NCBI GenBank assembly: GCA_965228265.1
Contig: OZ245804.1
Location: 620,001 to 684,000, forward strand
Length of the DNA: 64,000 bases
Direction: 5' to 3'
From: GCA-2732755 sp965228265
Lineage (GTDB): Bacteria; Planctomycetota; Phycisphaerae; Phycisphaerales; UBA1924
Both the position numbers and the translations under genes were made by a program. The notes under the pieces were generated by a model, which searched no databases, was not told the origin of the DNA, and saw only the letters and a list, made by a program, of their open reading frames with translations. Below are positions 25,664 to 34,821 of the stretch, piece after piece. Position 1 is the first letter of the stretch. Each line of letters begins with the position of its first letter.

Positions 25664-26701
25664 ATGTCTTTTCGCACCACACTGGCCCTCAACGTCGCTC
25701 CGCTGTGTCTCCGCCTGGCTCTGGCGGGCACCTTTATCTGGGCGGGTGTCAGCAAGGTCGCCTATCGCACCGAGGTGTCCGATCCGGGCGACATCGCCCA
25801 GCTCGTCGAGTGGAACATCGTGCCGCCCCAGTCGGCAGCCGTCCCCGCTCCGCAGCCGGATGCGCCTGACACAAGCGTGCCCGAGATCGAGGAACCCGAG
25901 ACCCAGCCCGAGACCCAACCCGAAACACAGCCAGAAATCCAGCCCGAGATCGATCCCGAGGCCATCCCGCCCGTGGACGACCCCGAAACGCTGGACGAAG
26001 CCATCGATGATCTCAAGGACCAGATCGAAGACCTCGCCCCCGCCGACGACCTCCCGCCCGAGGACCCCGCTGCAACCGAATCCGATGAGGGTGACGAGGA
26101 CACCACCGAGGACGACGAAGAAGTCTCTCCCGTCGAGGACGGCTCAACCGCTTTGCCGGTCGCGTTCCGGGCCCAGACCGACATGGAATCGGTACAGGTC
26201 AAACGTGTCATGGGGCTGGCACTCATGATCCATCACGCTGCCAACCCGGGTGTCGATGACGAGGGCAAGGCCCTCCAGCCGCTCTGGCCGAGCGCGCTGG
26301 CCAACGGCACGATGCCCGTCGTCTTCGCGTGGGTCGCGGCGATCCTCGAACTCGTCTGCGGCGCGGCCATGCTCATCGGCTTCTTCACGCGCCTGGCGGC
26401 CCTGCCCCTGGCGGGCACGATGCTGACGGCGATGTGGCTCACGCAGATCGGGCCGGCGATCCAGTCGGGCGACGCCATCCTCGGCTTCCTGCCGACGGGC
26501 ATGTTCGAGATGGGTCCGGGCGGCTACGTCTACACAGTCATCCTCTGGCAGTTCGCCCTGCTCATGTCCGCGCTGGCGATGTTCCTCATCGGCCCGGGCG
26601 CGCTCTCGATCGACCGGCTGATCTTCGGCGGACCATCCACACGCTTCGACGAGTCCGGCTCCAAACGCCAGGTCGAGTTTGTCCCGATGAGTGACGCGTA
26701 A
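25664..26701 (+). CDS. DoxX-like membrane protein with long acidic Pro/Glu insertion
   Basis: The 345-residue product starts at an ATG with GGAAGGA upstream. It begins with a helix LCLRLALAGTFIWAGVSKVAY typical of DoxX-family quinone-linked or electron-transfer membrane proteins. The later helices (ILELVCGAAMLIGFFTRLAALPL and two more) complete a four-helix bundle. Between helices one and two is an insertion of roughly 130 residues, rich in Pro, Glu and Asp, with PETQ/PEIQ repeats (about residues 63-175). The insertion probably lies outside the membrane. Its function is unknown; DoxX proteins are generally small and lack it. Confidence 0.8.
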   Translation: MSFRTTLALNVAPLCLRLALAGTFIWAGVSKVAYRTEVSDPGDIAQLVEWNIVPPQSAAVPAPQPDAPDTSVPEIEEPETQPETQPETQPEIQPEIDPEAIPPVDDPETLDEAIDDLKDQIEDLAPADDLPPEDPAATESDEGDEDTTEDDEEVSPVEDGSTALPVAFRAQTDMESVQVKRVMGLALMIHHAANPGVDDEGKALQPLWPSALANGTMPVVFAWVAAILELVCGAAMLIGFFTRLAALPLAGTMLTAMWLTQIGPAIQSGDAILGFLPTGMFEMGPGGYVYTVILWQFALLMSALAMFLIGPGALSIDRLIFGGPSTRFDESGSKRQVEFVPMSDA

Positions 26702-26785
26702 ACCGCCTGTCCGTCATCGGACGCCGTGCGTGTCATCGAATTCGCGGCTTGCCATGCGGGGCGAGCCGTCGCGCCCGTCATCCGG

Positions 26786-26791
26786 TATAGA
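26786..26791 (+). promoter_or_regulatory. Possible -10 box of a leaderless tmk transcript
   Basis: TATAGA (with CT following) ends nine bases before the GTG at 26800, and no Shine-Dalgarno sequence lies between. No -35 box is convincing. A transcript start at or next to the GTG would make the mRNA leaderless. Confidence 0.4.
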
Positions 26792-26799
26792 CTGCTCCC

Positions 26800-27468
26800 G
26801 TGCAGAACCACAAGACACTCTGTGACGCGCTCGCCGGCCGACTGGTCGTCTTCGAGGGACCCGACGGCTCGGGGAAATCCACGCAGTTTGCGCGGTTCTC
26901 CGCGTTCTGCTCGGACCACGGCACGGGCGTCACCGAGGTCCGCGAGCCCGGGGGCACCGGCATCGGTGAAGAGATCCGCAGGCTGCTGCTCGCGCACGAC
27001 CACGGCGACATGACCCTCCGCTGCGAGATGCTGCTCTACATGGCAAGCCGAGCCCAGCTCGTCGAGCAGACCATCCGCCCGGCGCTGGCCCGCAAGCACC
27101 TCGTGCTCGCCGACCGGTTCGTCAGCTCGACCCTCGCCTATCAGGGTGCCGGGGGCGGGCTGCCCGAGAAAGAGATCCTCGACGTCGCCAAGGCGGCAAC
27201 GGGCGGGCTCGAACCCGATCTCGTCGTGGTGTTCGACGTCGACGAATCGACAGCCGCCTGCCGGCGCAGCGCCGAGCCAGACCGCATCGAAGCGAGGCCC
27301 GACGACTTCCGCGCCCGCGTGCGACAGGGCTACCTCGATCAGGCCAAACGCTGGCCGAGCCGATACCTCGTGATCGATGCGACCTGCGACGCCGACCACG
27401 TCTTCGAGAAGCTCATCGCGGGGCTGACGGAGCGCTTTGTGCCCAAAGCGCGGCAGACGGGCACCTGA
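26800..27468 (+). CDS. tmk: Thymidylate kinase
   Basis: The 222-residue cytoplasmic enzyme phosphorylates dTMP to dTDP for DNA synthesis. It has the P-loop FEGPDGSGKST (about residues 19-29), the EPGGTGIGEEIRRLLL substrate segment, the DRF motif ADRFVSSTLAYQG and the Arg-rich lid region RRSAEPDRIEARPDDF. The GTG at 26800 fits the family N-terminus, leaving a short extension. Its stop overlaps the plsY start (TGATG), so both are co-translated. Confidence 0.95.
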   Translation: MQNHKTLCDALAGRLVVFEGPDGSGKSTQFARFSAFCSDHGTGVTEVREPGGTGIGEEIRRLLLAHDHGDMTLRCEMLLYMASRAQLVEQTIRPALARKHLVLADRFVSSTLAYQGAGGGLPEKEILDVAKAATGGLEPDLVVVFDVDESTAACRRSAEPDRIEARPDDFRARVRQGYLDQAKRWPSRYLVIDATCDADHVFEKLIAGLTERFVPKARQTGT

Positions 27469-28139
27469 TGCAGTCGGTCCCGGTGCTCATCGCGATGATC
27501 GCCGCCGGCTATGTGGTCGGGTCGATCCCCTTCGGCCTGCTGATCGCGCGCTCCAAGGGAATCGACATCCGTGAGCACGGCTCGAAGAACATCGGTGCGA
27601 CCAACGTCGGGCGGGTCCTGGGACGAAAGTTCTTCTTCGTCTGCTTCTTCCTCGACATGCTCAAGGGGCTCATCCCGACGCTCGCCTTCGGGCTGGTGAA
27701 CAACCTCGTGCGCACAGAGCCGGCGCTCACCCCACAGGAGACCTGGTGGTGGCTGGGCGCGATGATCGCGCCGGTGCTCGGGCACATGTTCAGCGTGTTC
27801 CTCGGGTTCAAGGGCGGCAAGGGCGTGGCGACCGGGCTCGGGACCCTGCTTGCCGTCTTTCCTGTGCTCACGGTCGCCGGCGGGATCGCGCTTGCGGTCT
27901 TTCTCACGGTGCTCAAGGTGACCAGATACGTCGGGGTCTCGAGCTGTGCCGCGGCTCTGAGCCTCCCGATCACGACGATCGTCCTGGTGTTCGTGGTGGG
28001 TGACCGCTTCGGCGGGGCCTGGCCCGCGGCTGTCGCGACGGCGCTCCTGGCTCTGGTGGTCATCTACAAACACCGGGGCAACCTCAAGCGGGCCCTGGAT
28101 GGGACCGAGCACAAGGTCGGTCAGCGCGTCAAAGCCTGA
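27468..28139 (+). CDS. plsY: Glycerol-3-phosphate acyltransferase PlsY
   Basis: The 223-residue integral membrane enzyme transfers an acyl group from acyl phosphate to glycerol-3-phosphate, the first step of phospholipid synthesis. The three PlsY motifs are present: GSIPFGLL, HGSKNIGATNVGRVLG, and GHMFSVFLGFKGGKGVATGLG. About five membrane helices are predicted. It is coupled to tmk by a TGATG overlap. Confidence 0.96.
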   Translation: MQSVPVLIAMIAAGYVVGSIPFGLLIARSKGIDIREHGSKNIGATNVGRVLGRKFFFVCFFLDMLKGLIPTLAFGLVNNLVRTEPALTPQETWWWLGAMIAPVLGHMFSVFLGFKGGKGVATGLGTLLAVFPVLTVAGGIALAVFLTVLKVTRYVGVSSCAAALSLPITTIVLVFVVGDRFGGAWPAAVATALLALVVIYKHRGNLKRALDGTEHKVGQRVKA

Positions 28140-28343
28140 TCGGGGTGTTCCCCCAGAATCGTCCGATAACCGGATTGCCCCGATTCTCCAGAGCGCAGAA
28201 GTTGCGTGATACTGGCGGGGAATCCATGAAACCGGTCCGTCTCGCACGATTGCACATCAACCCCGGGCCGAGCTCAACCGATGGTCCTTGTTGTTCCGAG
28301 ATATGGGCCGTTCTGGCTCGATGGAGCAGCAAGGAGGTTCATC

Positions 28344-28607
28344 GTGAACCAATTCCGTCTTCGGGGTACCTGGGAAGAGGACCCCGCACCCATCCCGTTC
28401 CCGCGTCAGGTTCCGGGGCGCAGCGCCGGCAACCGTTCCAGGTCACCCGCTGACAGCGTTCCGGTCGCCAAGCTATCTGATCGCACGCGCGAGCTGATGG
28501 AGTCTGTCGATGAGCAGTTCGATCGACTTCAGCTGAACTTCAACGAGTTCCGCGAGCTGCTCGAAAGCGAAGAAGAGACGTTCGACGACGGTCCTTCGGC
28601 TGCCTGA
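28344..28607 (+). CDS. Small hypothetical protein with a very strong ribosome binding site
   Basis: The 87-residue product starts at a GTG preceded by AAGGAGG, an almost ideal anti-Shine-Dalgarno match, which decides this start over a longer frame from 28281. The N-terminus is Pro/Arg-rich (TWEEDPAPIPFPRQVPG). The last 45 residues form an amphipathic acidic helix (LSDRTRELMESVDEQFDRLQ). No family is recognised. The strong signal suggests high expression. Confidence 0.65.
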   Translation: MNQFRLRGTWEEDPAPIPFPRQVPGRSAGNRSRSPADSVPVAKLSDRTRELMESVDEQFDRLQLNFNEFRELLESEEETFDDGPSAA

Positions 28608-28631
28608 TCTTCCTCATCATTGTTGAAACAG

Positions 28632-28656
28632 GGACACCGGACACTTTGCCCGGTGT
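28632..28656 (+). terminator. Weak stem-loop terminator
   Basis: The inverted repeat ACACCGG / CCGGTGT has a 9-base loop and is followed by TGTTGTTG, only a loose T-rich tail. It lies 25 bases beyond the stop of the small protein gene. Confidence 0.4.
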
Positions 28657-28738
28657 TGTTGCTGCGCTCATGGTTTCTTGATGTTCGGATGCGTCTGGGA
28701 CCCGGGCACCGCGTTATACCCTCATTTGGAGGGGATTC

Positions 28739-29605
28739 TTGCCGTACCGCCTGGAAGCAACTGAGCCCATCGATGAGGGCGTCCGGCGGATCGCGGGCGA
28801 GCAGATCGAACGCGCGCTGCGCGAGCTCGCCGACGCGGGCAAGGACCCCCACGACAAGGCGCTGGCGGTCCGCAAGCGCTGCAAGAAAGTCCGCGGGCTG
28901 ATCCGGCTCGTGCGCCCGGCGTTCGAGGGGTACGCGCGGGAGAACGAGGCCTTCCGCGACGCGGCCAGGAGTCTGGCAGGCCTGCGCGACGCGGCTGCGA
29001 TGCTCGAGACGTTCGATCAGCTGATCGCCGACGACATCAACCCCAGCCGATTCGCTCCGATCCGCGAAGAGCTTGTCCGCAAGCGCGACGAGGCAGCACA
29101 AGCCAATGTCGACGAGGCGCTTGGACGGTTTGGCGAGGCGATGGAGCGTGCGCAGCTGCGCGCACAGACGTGGACCATCGAGGGCGAGGGGTTCGAGGCG
29201 CTCGGCGGCGGGCTCGGGCGCACCTATGCGCGCGCACAAGCGGAGATGGCGCAGGCCTACGACCTGCGCTCGGCTGAGGCGTTCCACGAGTGGCGTAAGA
29301 GGATCAAGTACGACCGGTACCACACGAGGCTCCTGACGGAGGCCTGGGAGCGAGCGGCTGATGATCGGTACGAGCAGGCCAAGGCGGTGTCCGATCTGCT
29401 CGGCGCGGATCACGACCTGAGCGAGCTGGGCGCATTTCTGGGTTCTGGCGCGCGTGAGTTGAGCGCCCAGATCCATCGCAGGCAGACGGATCTCCGCCTG
29501 CGGGCGCACGAGCTTGGCAGGCAGTTGTACGCCGATGCGCCCAAGGAGCATGTGCGCCGGGTGGAGCGGTTGTGGACGGACTGGTACGCGGGGCCGAGTG
29601 AGTGA
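28739..29605 (+). CDS. CHAD-domain protein
   Basis: The 288-residue helical protein starts at a TTG with GGAGGGG upstream. It has the CHAD hallmarks: conserved basic and acidic residues in KALAVRKRCKKVRGLIRLVRP, RDAAAMLETFDQL and FHEWRKRIKYDRYHTRLL. CHAD domains bind polyphosphate through such a basic channel. No CYTH triphosphatase is fused or adjacent. The gene converges with the PP2C gene, their stops lying next to each other, so no terminator fits between them. Confidence 0.9.
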   Translation: MPYRLEATEPIDEGVRRIAGEQIERALRELADAGKDPHDKALAVRKRCKKVRGLIRLVRPAFEGYARENEAFRDAARSLAGLRDAAAMLETFDQLIADDINPSRFAPIREELVRKRDEAAQANVDEALGRFGEAMERAQLRAQTWTIEGEGFEALGGGLGRTYARAQAEMAQAYDLRSAEAFHEWRKRIKYDRYHTRLLTEAWERAADDRYEQAKAVSDLLGADHDLSELGAFLGSGARELSAQIHRRQTDLRLRAHELGRQLYADAPKEHVRRVERLWTDWYAGPSE

Positions 29606-31234
29606 TCAGGTGCGGACGACCAGGAGCGTCTGGTCGTCGGGCTGCTTGCTGAGGCCGGCGAACTGGCGGATACGCCAGAAGATGCCCTCGACGATTTCTT
29701 CCGAGGTGGCGCTCGGGTTGTCGGCGAGTGTTTCGATGATGGCCTGCTGGAGTCGGCGTTTGCCGAAGCGTTGTTCTTCGAAGTTCTGGACGTCGGTCAT
29801 GCCGTCGGTGTAGCAGACGAGCACGTCGCCGCGCTGGAGGTCGAAGTGTCCGCGTTGGTAGCGTTGGGCGGAGTCGACGCCGATGACCATGCCTCCGGTG
29901 GAGAGTTCGACGAGGTCGGCCATGGTGGGCGGTCGATCGCGTGGGACGGAGAGGATCATGGGGGCTTCGTGGCCGGCGCCGCAGTAGGTGAGGTGGAGCG
30001 TTTCAGGGTCGATGACGCCGTACCACAGGGTGACAAATTCGCTCTCGAGAGTGTCGCGGCAGAGGGCCTTGTTGGTTCGGCTGACGATCTCGTCGATGTC
30101 GTAGACGTCCTGCGCGTAGGCGCGGACGGAGGAGCGGACGCTAGCCATGAGGAGGGCGGCGGGGACGCCCTTGCCCACGACGTCGCCGATGACGAGGCCG
30201 AGGTTTGGCTTGGTGGCGACCCCCACTTTGAAGGCGTCGTAGAAGTCACCCCCGAGTTCGAGTGAGGGTGTGTATCGCCCGGCGATGTCGAGCCCGGCGA
30301 GCTCGGGCATTTTGGTGGGCATCATGCGGAGCTGGATCTCGCTGGCGAGTTTGAGCTGTCGTCCGATGCGGCGGTCGCGGGCCTGGAGTTGGAGGAGCCG
30401 GGCCTGTTCGATCGAGACGGCTGCCTGCTGGGCGATGGATCGGACGAGTCGTTGCTCGGAGCTGTCGAGGAGTCTGGGCTCGAAGTCGTAGAGCCTGATC
30501 GCGCCGATGGGTGTGTTCTGGAAGATGATGCCGACGGTGACGAAGCCGACGATTCTTTCGCCCGCGAGTCGTTCGGGGGCGAGGACGCGGTCATCGGCGC
30601 GGAGGTCTTCGACGACGACGATCTCGCCGGAGATTGCCCGGCGGTCGAACTGCCGATCGATGGACAACGGTCTCGGGTCGTCGAGCCATTGTTTGGAGAG
30701 CTTGCGGGATGCGATGAGCTCGATGCCCTGCTCGTCGGCGGTGATCTGTTTCTGCTCGTCGAAGAGGACGACGGAGCCTGCGTCGAGGTCGAGGACGTCG
30801 AGGGCGGAGTCGAGGGCGATCTGGAGGACTTCCTGGACGTCGGTGGCTCGGGCGAGGTGTTCGCTGAGGCGGTAGAGCAGTTCGAGCTCGCGCACGCGGT
30901 GGCGGAGCTCCATGTCGTGGTCGCAGACCTCGGCGACGGTGGTGGCCAGATGACGCACGCAGGCGACGAGTCGGTCGGGCGCGGCCCGTGTGATGCGGAG
31001 CTCGCCGATGTGGGCGTCGTCGACCTCGATGGGGACGGAGAGTGTGTTGTCATCGAGGGGCGAAGGGTTCTGCGCGATGGCGAAGGGGACCTCGCCCTCG
31101 CCGGCGATGATCTCGCAGCCGGTCTCGTCGTGGAGCGTGATGCGCACGCGTGCGAGCGCCCCCAGATCGGCGCAGAGCCTTGGCAGGGAGCCGTCGGTCA
31201 GGAACTGGACGATCGAGGGCCTCTGCGCGGTCAT
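29606..31234 (-). CDS. GAF-domain PP2C-type (SpoIIE-like) protein phosphatase
   Basis: The 542-residue protein has an N-terminal sensory-like part, a GAF domain (about residues 130-290; LLYRLSEHLARATDVQEVLQIALD) and a C-terminal SpoIIE/RsbU phosphatase domain. Its metal motifs are LELGGDFYDAF, GDVVGKGVPAALLM, CGAGHEAPM and YTDGMTDVQN. Such enzymes dephosphorylate anti-sigma-antagonist proteins or other partners. The gene overlaps the TPR gene upstream (ATGA), and both follow a sigma/anti-sigma pair on the same strand, pointing to a regulatory operon. Confidence 0.92.
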   Translation of the reverse strand: MTAQRPSIVQFLTDGSLPRLCADLGALARVRITLHDETGCEIIAGEGEVPFAIAQNPSPLDDNTLSVPIEVDDAHIGELRITRAAPDRLVACVRHLATTVAEVCDHDMELRHRVRELELLYRLSEHLARATDVQEVLQIALDSALDVLDLDAGSVVLFDEQKQITADEQGIELIASRKLSKQWLDDPRPLSIDRQFDRRAISGEIVVVEDLRADDRVLAPERLAGERIVGFVTVGIIFQNTPIGAIRLYDFEPRLLDSSEQRLVRSIAQQAAVSIEQARLLQLQARDRRIGRQLKLASEIQLRMMPTKMPELAGLDIAGRYTPSLELGGDFYDAFKVGVATKPNLGLVIGDVVGKGVPAALLMASVRSSVRAYAQDVYDIDEIVSRTNKALCRDTLESEFVTLWYGVIDPETLHLTYCGAGHEAPMILSVPRDRPPTMADLVELSTGGMVIGVDSAQRYQRGHFDLQRGDVLVCYTDGMTDVQNFEEQRFGKRRLQQAIIETLADNPSATSEEIVEGIFWRIRQFAGLSKQPDDQTLLVVRT

Positions 31235-32874
31235 TCGTCCCCGTTCTTGCCTTCATTCTGCGGGGCGTCCTGGAGCGCCTCGCCTACGGGTTGATCGTCG
31301 AGCCAGACGAGGCGGAGCAGGGCGGCGAGTCGATCCTCGGTTTCGAGTTCGAGGCGGTCGAGGCCTTCCTTGATGATCGCGTTGTCGTTCAGGTGGTAGC
31401 CGACGTAGGCGAGGATGAGCGCGGACTGTCTGGCGCGGAGCCCGGCGCCGTCGGCGAGTGTCTGGAGCCTTGGGACCATGTCGCGGAGTCGGCTTGCGGG
31501 GGGGATGAGTCCCGGCGCGTAGCGTGCGGTGATCATGGTCGGGTTGGTGGTGAAGGTTTCGCGGAGGTTTGTGGCGGCGGACATGGTCAGGCCCGCGCCG
31601 ATCTGCGCATGGACGCGCGCGATGGAGGCGGTCGGGTCGCCCGGTTTGATGGAGAGTGCGAGCGCAAAGCGTGCCTCGGCGTCGAAGTAGTTGCCGTCCG
31701 ACATGGACTTGTGGCCCTGGTTGAGGTGGATGGCGTAGTAGTTGCGGTCGCTGGGCGTGGCGTTCTGGATGAGCTCGTCGACGGTGGCCGAGCTGGCGCG
31801 CATGGCTTCGATGATGGCGGGGTCGATGTCCATCTCTTCGAAGTCGCGGAGCAGTCGTTCGCGGGGGGTGAGGTCTTCCTCGGGGATCTCGTCTTCGGGC
31901 GATTCGCCGCCGGGCAGCTCGCCTTCGGGGGGCAGATCGAGGACGGGTGTGGAGCGGATGCCTTCGAGGTACTCGCGGATTTTGTCGTTCTGCTCGAGGA
32001 CCTGTCGGACGAGGTCCTGGCCTGGTGTGCTCTCGGCGGTTTCGCCGGCGTAGTTGTCGCGCAGGCGTGCGAGGATTTTCTCGTGCCCGGTCAGGCCGGT
32101 GGAGTCGACGAGTGCGCTGTTGTTGGGCGCGAGTCGTTCGATGAGGTTCTGCGTGTTGCTGGTGTTCTGGAGTCGCAGGCTCTGGGATTCGGGTGAGACG
32201 GTCGCCGGGTCGAAGACGCGGACGCCTTCGAGGGGGGACGCGGTGACGTCGAAGGACTCGCCTTCACCGGTGTTGAGCGTGCCGATGTAGCTGGAGGTGA
32301 GTGACTTGTCGGTGAGGTAGCCCGAGGCGGAGCGGAGGCGCCAGAGCCCGGCGCCGGCGGTGTCGGCCTGTTCGGCGGGGTCGACGCGGCGGAGGGGGCC
32401 CTCGTTTCGTTCGAGAGCGTTGGACTGGACGCCCAGGTCGCCGACTTGTCCGGAGAAGGAGTCACGGCTGATGGCGAGCGAGCCGGCGATGGAGGTCGGG
32501 GGCCGCGAGCCGGTGGTCATGGCGAACTGGTATTGGAGGGCGTCGGTGCCGCGGATGCCGAGGCCTGAGATGCCCGAGTAGAGGGAGTCTCGTCGGAAGC
32601 TGAAGAGGTCGTCGGAGCCGAGCTCGCCCCGGAATTCGCGTTCGCCGACGTAGCCGACGCTGCCTCTGAAGCTCATGCCGCCGGGGGCGTTGCCGGTGAC
32701 GATGGCGTTTCGGAGTCGGAGCGATTCCTGGAGGTCGTTCTGAGTGGGCTGGTTGACGCCGCCGGAGCCCTTTTGCGGGGATTTGTCGAGCTTGTTGCCC
32801 GAGCCGATGGCGTTCTGTGCGCTGGCGGGCAGCGAGCAGGCGAGCAGGAGTGCGATCGCGGTGAGGCGTTTCAT
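31231..32874 (-). CDS. Secreted tetratricopeptide-like protein
   Basis: The 547-residue product has a signal peptide (MKRLTAIALLLACSLPASAQ), a Ser/Gly/Asn-rich region with beta patterns (about residues 40-210), a linker (PPEGELPGGESPEDEIPEEDL) and a helical C-terminal half with TPR-like helices (YYAIHLNQGHKSMSDGNYFDAEARFALALSIKPGDP). No enzyme motif is visible. Its end overlaps the PP2C gene start (ATGA). It may be an extracytoplasmic scaffold in the sigma-controlled module. Confidence 0.82.
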   Translation of the reverse strand: MKRLTAIALLLACSLPASAQNAIGSGNKLDKSPQKGSGGVNQPTQNDLQESLRLRNAIVTGNAPGGMSFRGSVGYVGEREFRGELGSDDLFSFRRDSLYSGISGLGIRGTDALQYQFAMTTGSRPPTSIAGSLAISRDSFSGQVGDLGVQSNALERNEGPLRRVDPAEQADTAGAGLWRLRSASGYLTDKSLTSSYIGTLNTGEGESFDVTASPLEGVRVFDPATVSPESQSLRLQNTSNTQNLIERLAPNNSALVDSTGLTGHEKILARLRDNYAGETAESTPGQDLVRQVLEQNDKIREYLEGIRSTPVLDLPPEGELPGGESPEDEIPEEDLTPRERLLRDFEEMDIDPAIIEAMRASSATVDELIQNATPSDRNYYAIHLNQGHKSMSDGNYFDAEARFALALSIKPGDPTASIARVHAQIGAGLTMSAATNLRETFTTNPTMITARYAPGLIPPASRLRDMVPRLQTLADGAGLRARQSALILAYVGYHLNDNAIIKEGLDRLELETEDRLAALLRLVWLDDQPVGEALQDAPQNEGKNGDE

Positions 32875-33019
32875 GGGATCCTCCGAACGGACCGGTTCCG
32901 GGTGGCGCGGGTCGGCCTCCCTCCATGGTACGTTCCGGACCCATCCATCGGTCGTTTTCGTCCGGAAGCGGGAGTGAAACCCGGTTCATCGGCCCGGTCT
33001 ATCGGCCCGGTCTGCGGGG

Positions 33020-33946
33020 TTAGACCTCGTCGGTGAGGTTTCGGGTCTCGGTGGGCAGGACGAGGGACTTGCGGAGCTTGTCGCACTCGGCCCGGCCCGG
33101 GATGACGAGGTAGTAGACGAAGCCTTCGCGGAGCCACATGTAGACGCTCGGTGTGTTGGGCGCGTCGCCGGTGGGGGCGAGTGTGTAGGTGATGCCTTCG
33201 GAGAGCTTCATGCGTCCGGAGTCGCGTTGGATGAAGAGTGAGGATTCGCCCTCGATGTCGGGGAGCTGGAATCGCAGGTGCATGCTTGGCCCGCCGCCGG
33301 GGACGTGGCATTTGCCGGCGTCGACGAATCGGACGTCGGTGGCGCCGCTGGCGGCGAGGTCGGCGAAGGCGATCTCGGAGCCGACGACGTTTGCGGTGAA
33401 TGCGGGGAGCTCTTCGGGGCTTTCGAGGACGAGTTTTTTGGCGGCGTGTACGGCGTCGGTGATGCAGTGGCCGTGCTCACTGGCGACGTAGGAGGCGGCG
33501 GCTGTTCGATCGGCGAGGGTCTGGTTGGGCCCGACGGGGGTGAGGTTGTTGTAGAAGAAGAGCACGCCCGCGATGAGGACCATGGCTGCGGCGGCGACGC
33601 CCATCTGGATGTGGGTGCGTTGCCAGAACGAGACCGAGCGTGTCCGGCCGGCGAGGGCTTCGGGCACGCTCGATGTGGATTCTTCGAGCTCGCAGCAGCG
33701 CATCGCGTCCTGGACGCAGTCGCGGAGGTTCTTGGGTGCGCATTCGCCCGAGTCGCAGCAGAAGGCGCGGCTGATGGCTTCGCGGAGTTTCTGGTCGCAC
33801 TCGATGCAGCTGGCGAGGGAGGGGTCTTCTTCGATGAAGGCCTCGAGCCGGCGCTCGTCGTGGGAGCAGAGTTCGTCATCCGCAGCGGCGCGCAGGAGGG
33901 CCGCCAGGTTCAGCTTCTGCTCAGAATTTCCCGAAGAGTCCGCCAT
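33020..33946 (-). CDS. Membrane anti-sigma factor-like protein
   Basis: The 308-residue product starts at an ATG with GGAGG upstream. The N-terminal 110 residues are Cys-rich (ELCSHDERR, SCIECDQ, AFCCDSGECAP, MRCCEL), like zinc-binding anti-sigma domains. One membrane helix follows (MGVAAAAMVLIAGVLFFY, about residues 119-136). The extracytoplasmic part is beta-like and ends in ETRNLTDEV. It lies directly downstream of an ECF sigma gene, the usual place for the cognate anti-sigma. The many Cys residues suggest redox or metal sensing. Confidence 0.82.
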   Translation of the reverse strand: MADSSGNSEQKLNLAALLRAAADDELCSHDERRLEAFIEEDPSLASCIECDQKLREAISRAFCCDSGECAPKNLRDCVQDAMRCCELEESTSSVPEALAGRTRSVSFWQRTHIQMGVAAAAMVLIAGVLFFYNNLTPVGPNQTLADRTAAASYVASEHGHCITDAVHAAKKLVLESPEELPAFTANVVGSEIAFADLAASGATDVRFVDAGKCHVPGGGPSMHLRFQLPDIEGESSLFIQRDSGRMKLSEGITYTLAPTGDAPNTPSVYMWLREGFVYYLVIPGRAECDKLRKSLVLPTETRNLTDEV

Positions 33947-34077
33947 TGTCGATGCTGCCTCCGATGCTTTCTTGAGTCCCTTGTGTGCCCACGAGCGGGA
34001 CACCACTTGCTCTAACCTTGCCGGGCGCCGGGTTCTTCCGGATGCCCTTGTTTTTTCGGCCCGATCGGGCCCGTCCG

Positions 34078-34653
34078 CTAACCGACCTCGCCCTCTTCCC
34101 TGATCCCGAGTTCTTCGAGAGCCCCGGGCTCCTCGGCGAGGGCGTCGGCGACCATTTTGCGGGCCCGGTGGAGCCGGCTCATGACGGTGCCGATGGGCAC
34201 GCCCAGGACCTCGGCGATCTCGCGGTATTTGAGTCCCTGCACGCCCCACATGATCAGGACCTGGCGGTACTCCTCCCGGACGGATTCGATGGCTTTGCGG
34301 AGGCGGTCGTCGACGTGTTCCCAGTCGAAGCTTGAGCCGTCCCATGCGGGGGGTGGTTCGTCGGGCAGGGGCTCGCTTGAGGCGTCGGAGTGGAACTCGC
34401 CGACGGCTGTGGGCGCCCGGTTTTCGCGTTTGATGGTGGAGTAGAAGGTGTTGTGGGCGATGGTGAAGAGCCAGGCCCGCATGCCGCCGCCTTTGGACTC
34501 GAACCCGTGTTTGGCTGCTGAACGGAGCGCCCGGACGTAGACGTCCTGGACGAGATCCTCGGCCCGCTGGCGGTCGCGGGTGAGGTGCATCGCCATGCGG
34601 AAGACTGCGTCGAGATGTTCGAGTGCCTCGGCCTCGAACTGCTCGCGGTTCAT
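34078..34653 (-). CDS. ECF-type RNA polymerase sigma factor
   Basis: The 191-residue protein has sigma region 2 (AVFRMAMHLTRDRQRAEDLVQDVYVRAL, about residues 16-43) and region 4 (LIMWGVQGLKYREIAEVLGVPIGTVMSRLHRARK, about 136-169) with an acidic linker. It has no region 1 or 3, as expected for ECF sigma factors. The ATG at 34653 follows GGAGG, excluding a 77-residue longer frame. The anti-sigma gene follows 131 bases downstream on the same strand. The sigma factor diverges from metG. Confidence 0.95.
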   Translation of the reverse strand: MNREQFEAEALEHLDAVFRMAMHLTRDRQRAEDLVQDVYVRALRSAAKHGFESKGGGMRAWLFTIAHNTFYSTIKRENRAPTAVGEFHSDASSEPLPDEPPPAWDGSSFDWEHVDDRLRKAIESVREEYRQVLIMWGVQGLKYREIAEVLGVPIGTVMSRLHRARKMVADALAEEPGALEELGIREEGEVG

Positions 34654-34809
34654 GTGGACCTCCAAGAGGGCGCCTACGGGCCGGTGGGACAAGCCTAGCC
34701 CGGATTCCGGGGCGGTGTTTGGGTGATTTGGCGCCCGAGCGGCGTTCAAGGGATGAGCGATTGGGTCCTGGGCCCCCTTGCGGGTGCGAGGGGCTCGTTT
34801 GGCGCTTCC

Positions 34810-34815
34810 TACACT
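34810..34815 (+). promoter_or_regulatory. Possible -10 box of a leaderless metG transcript
   Basis: TACACT ends six bases before the ATG at 34822 with no Shine-Dalgarno between them, as for tmk. No clear -35 box is visible at the usual distance. Confidence 0.35.
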
Positions 34816-34821
34816 GGATTG

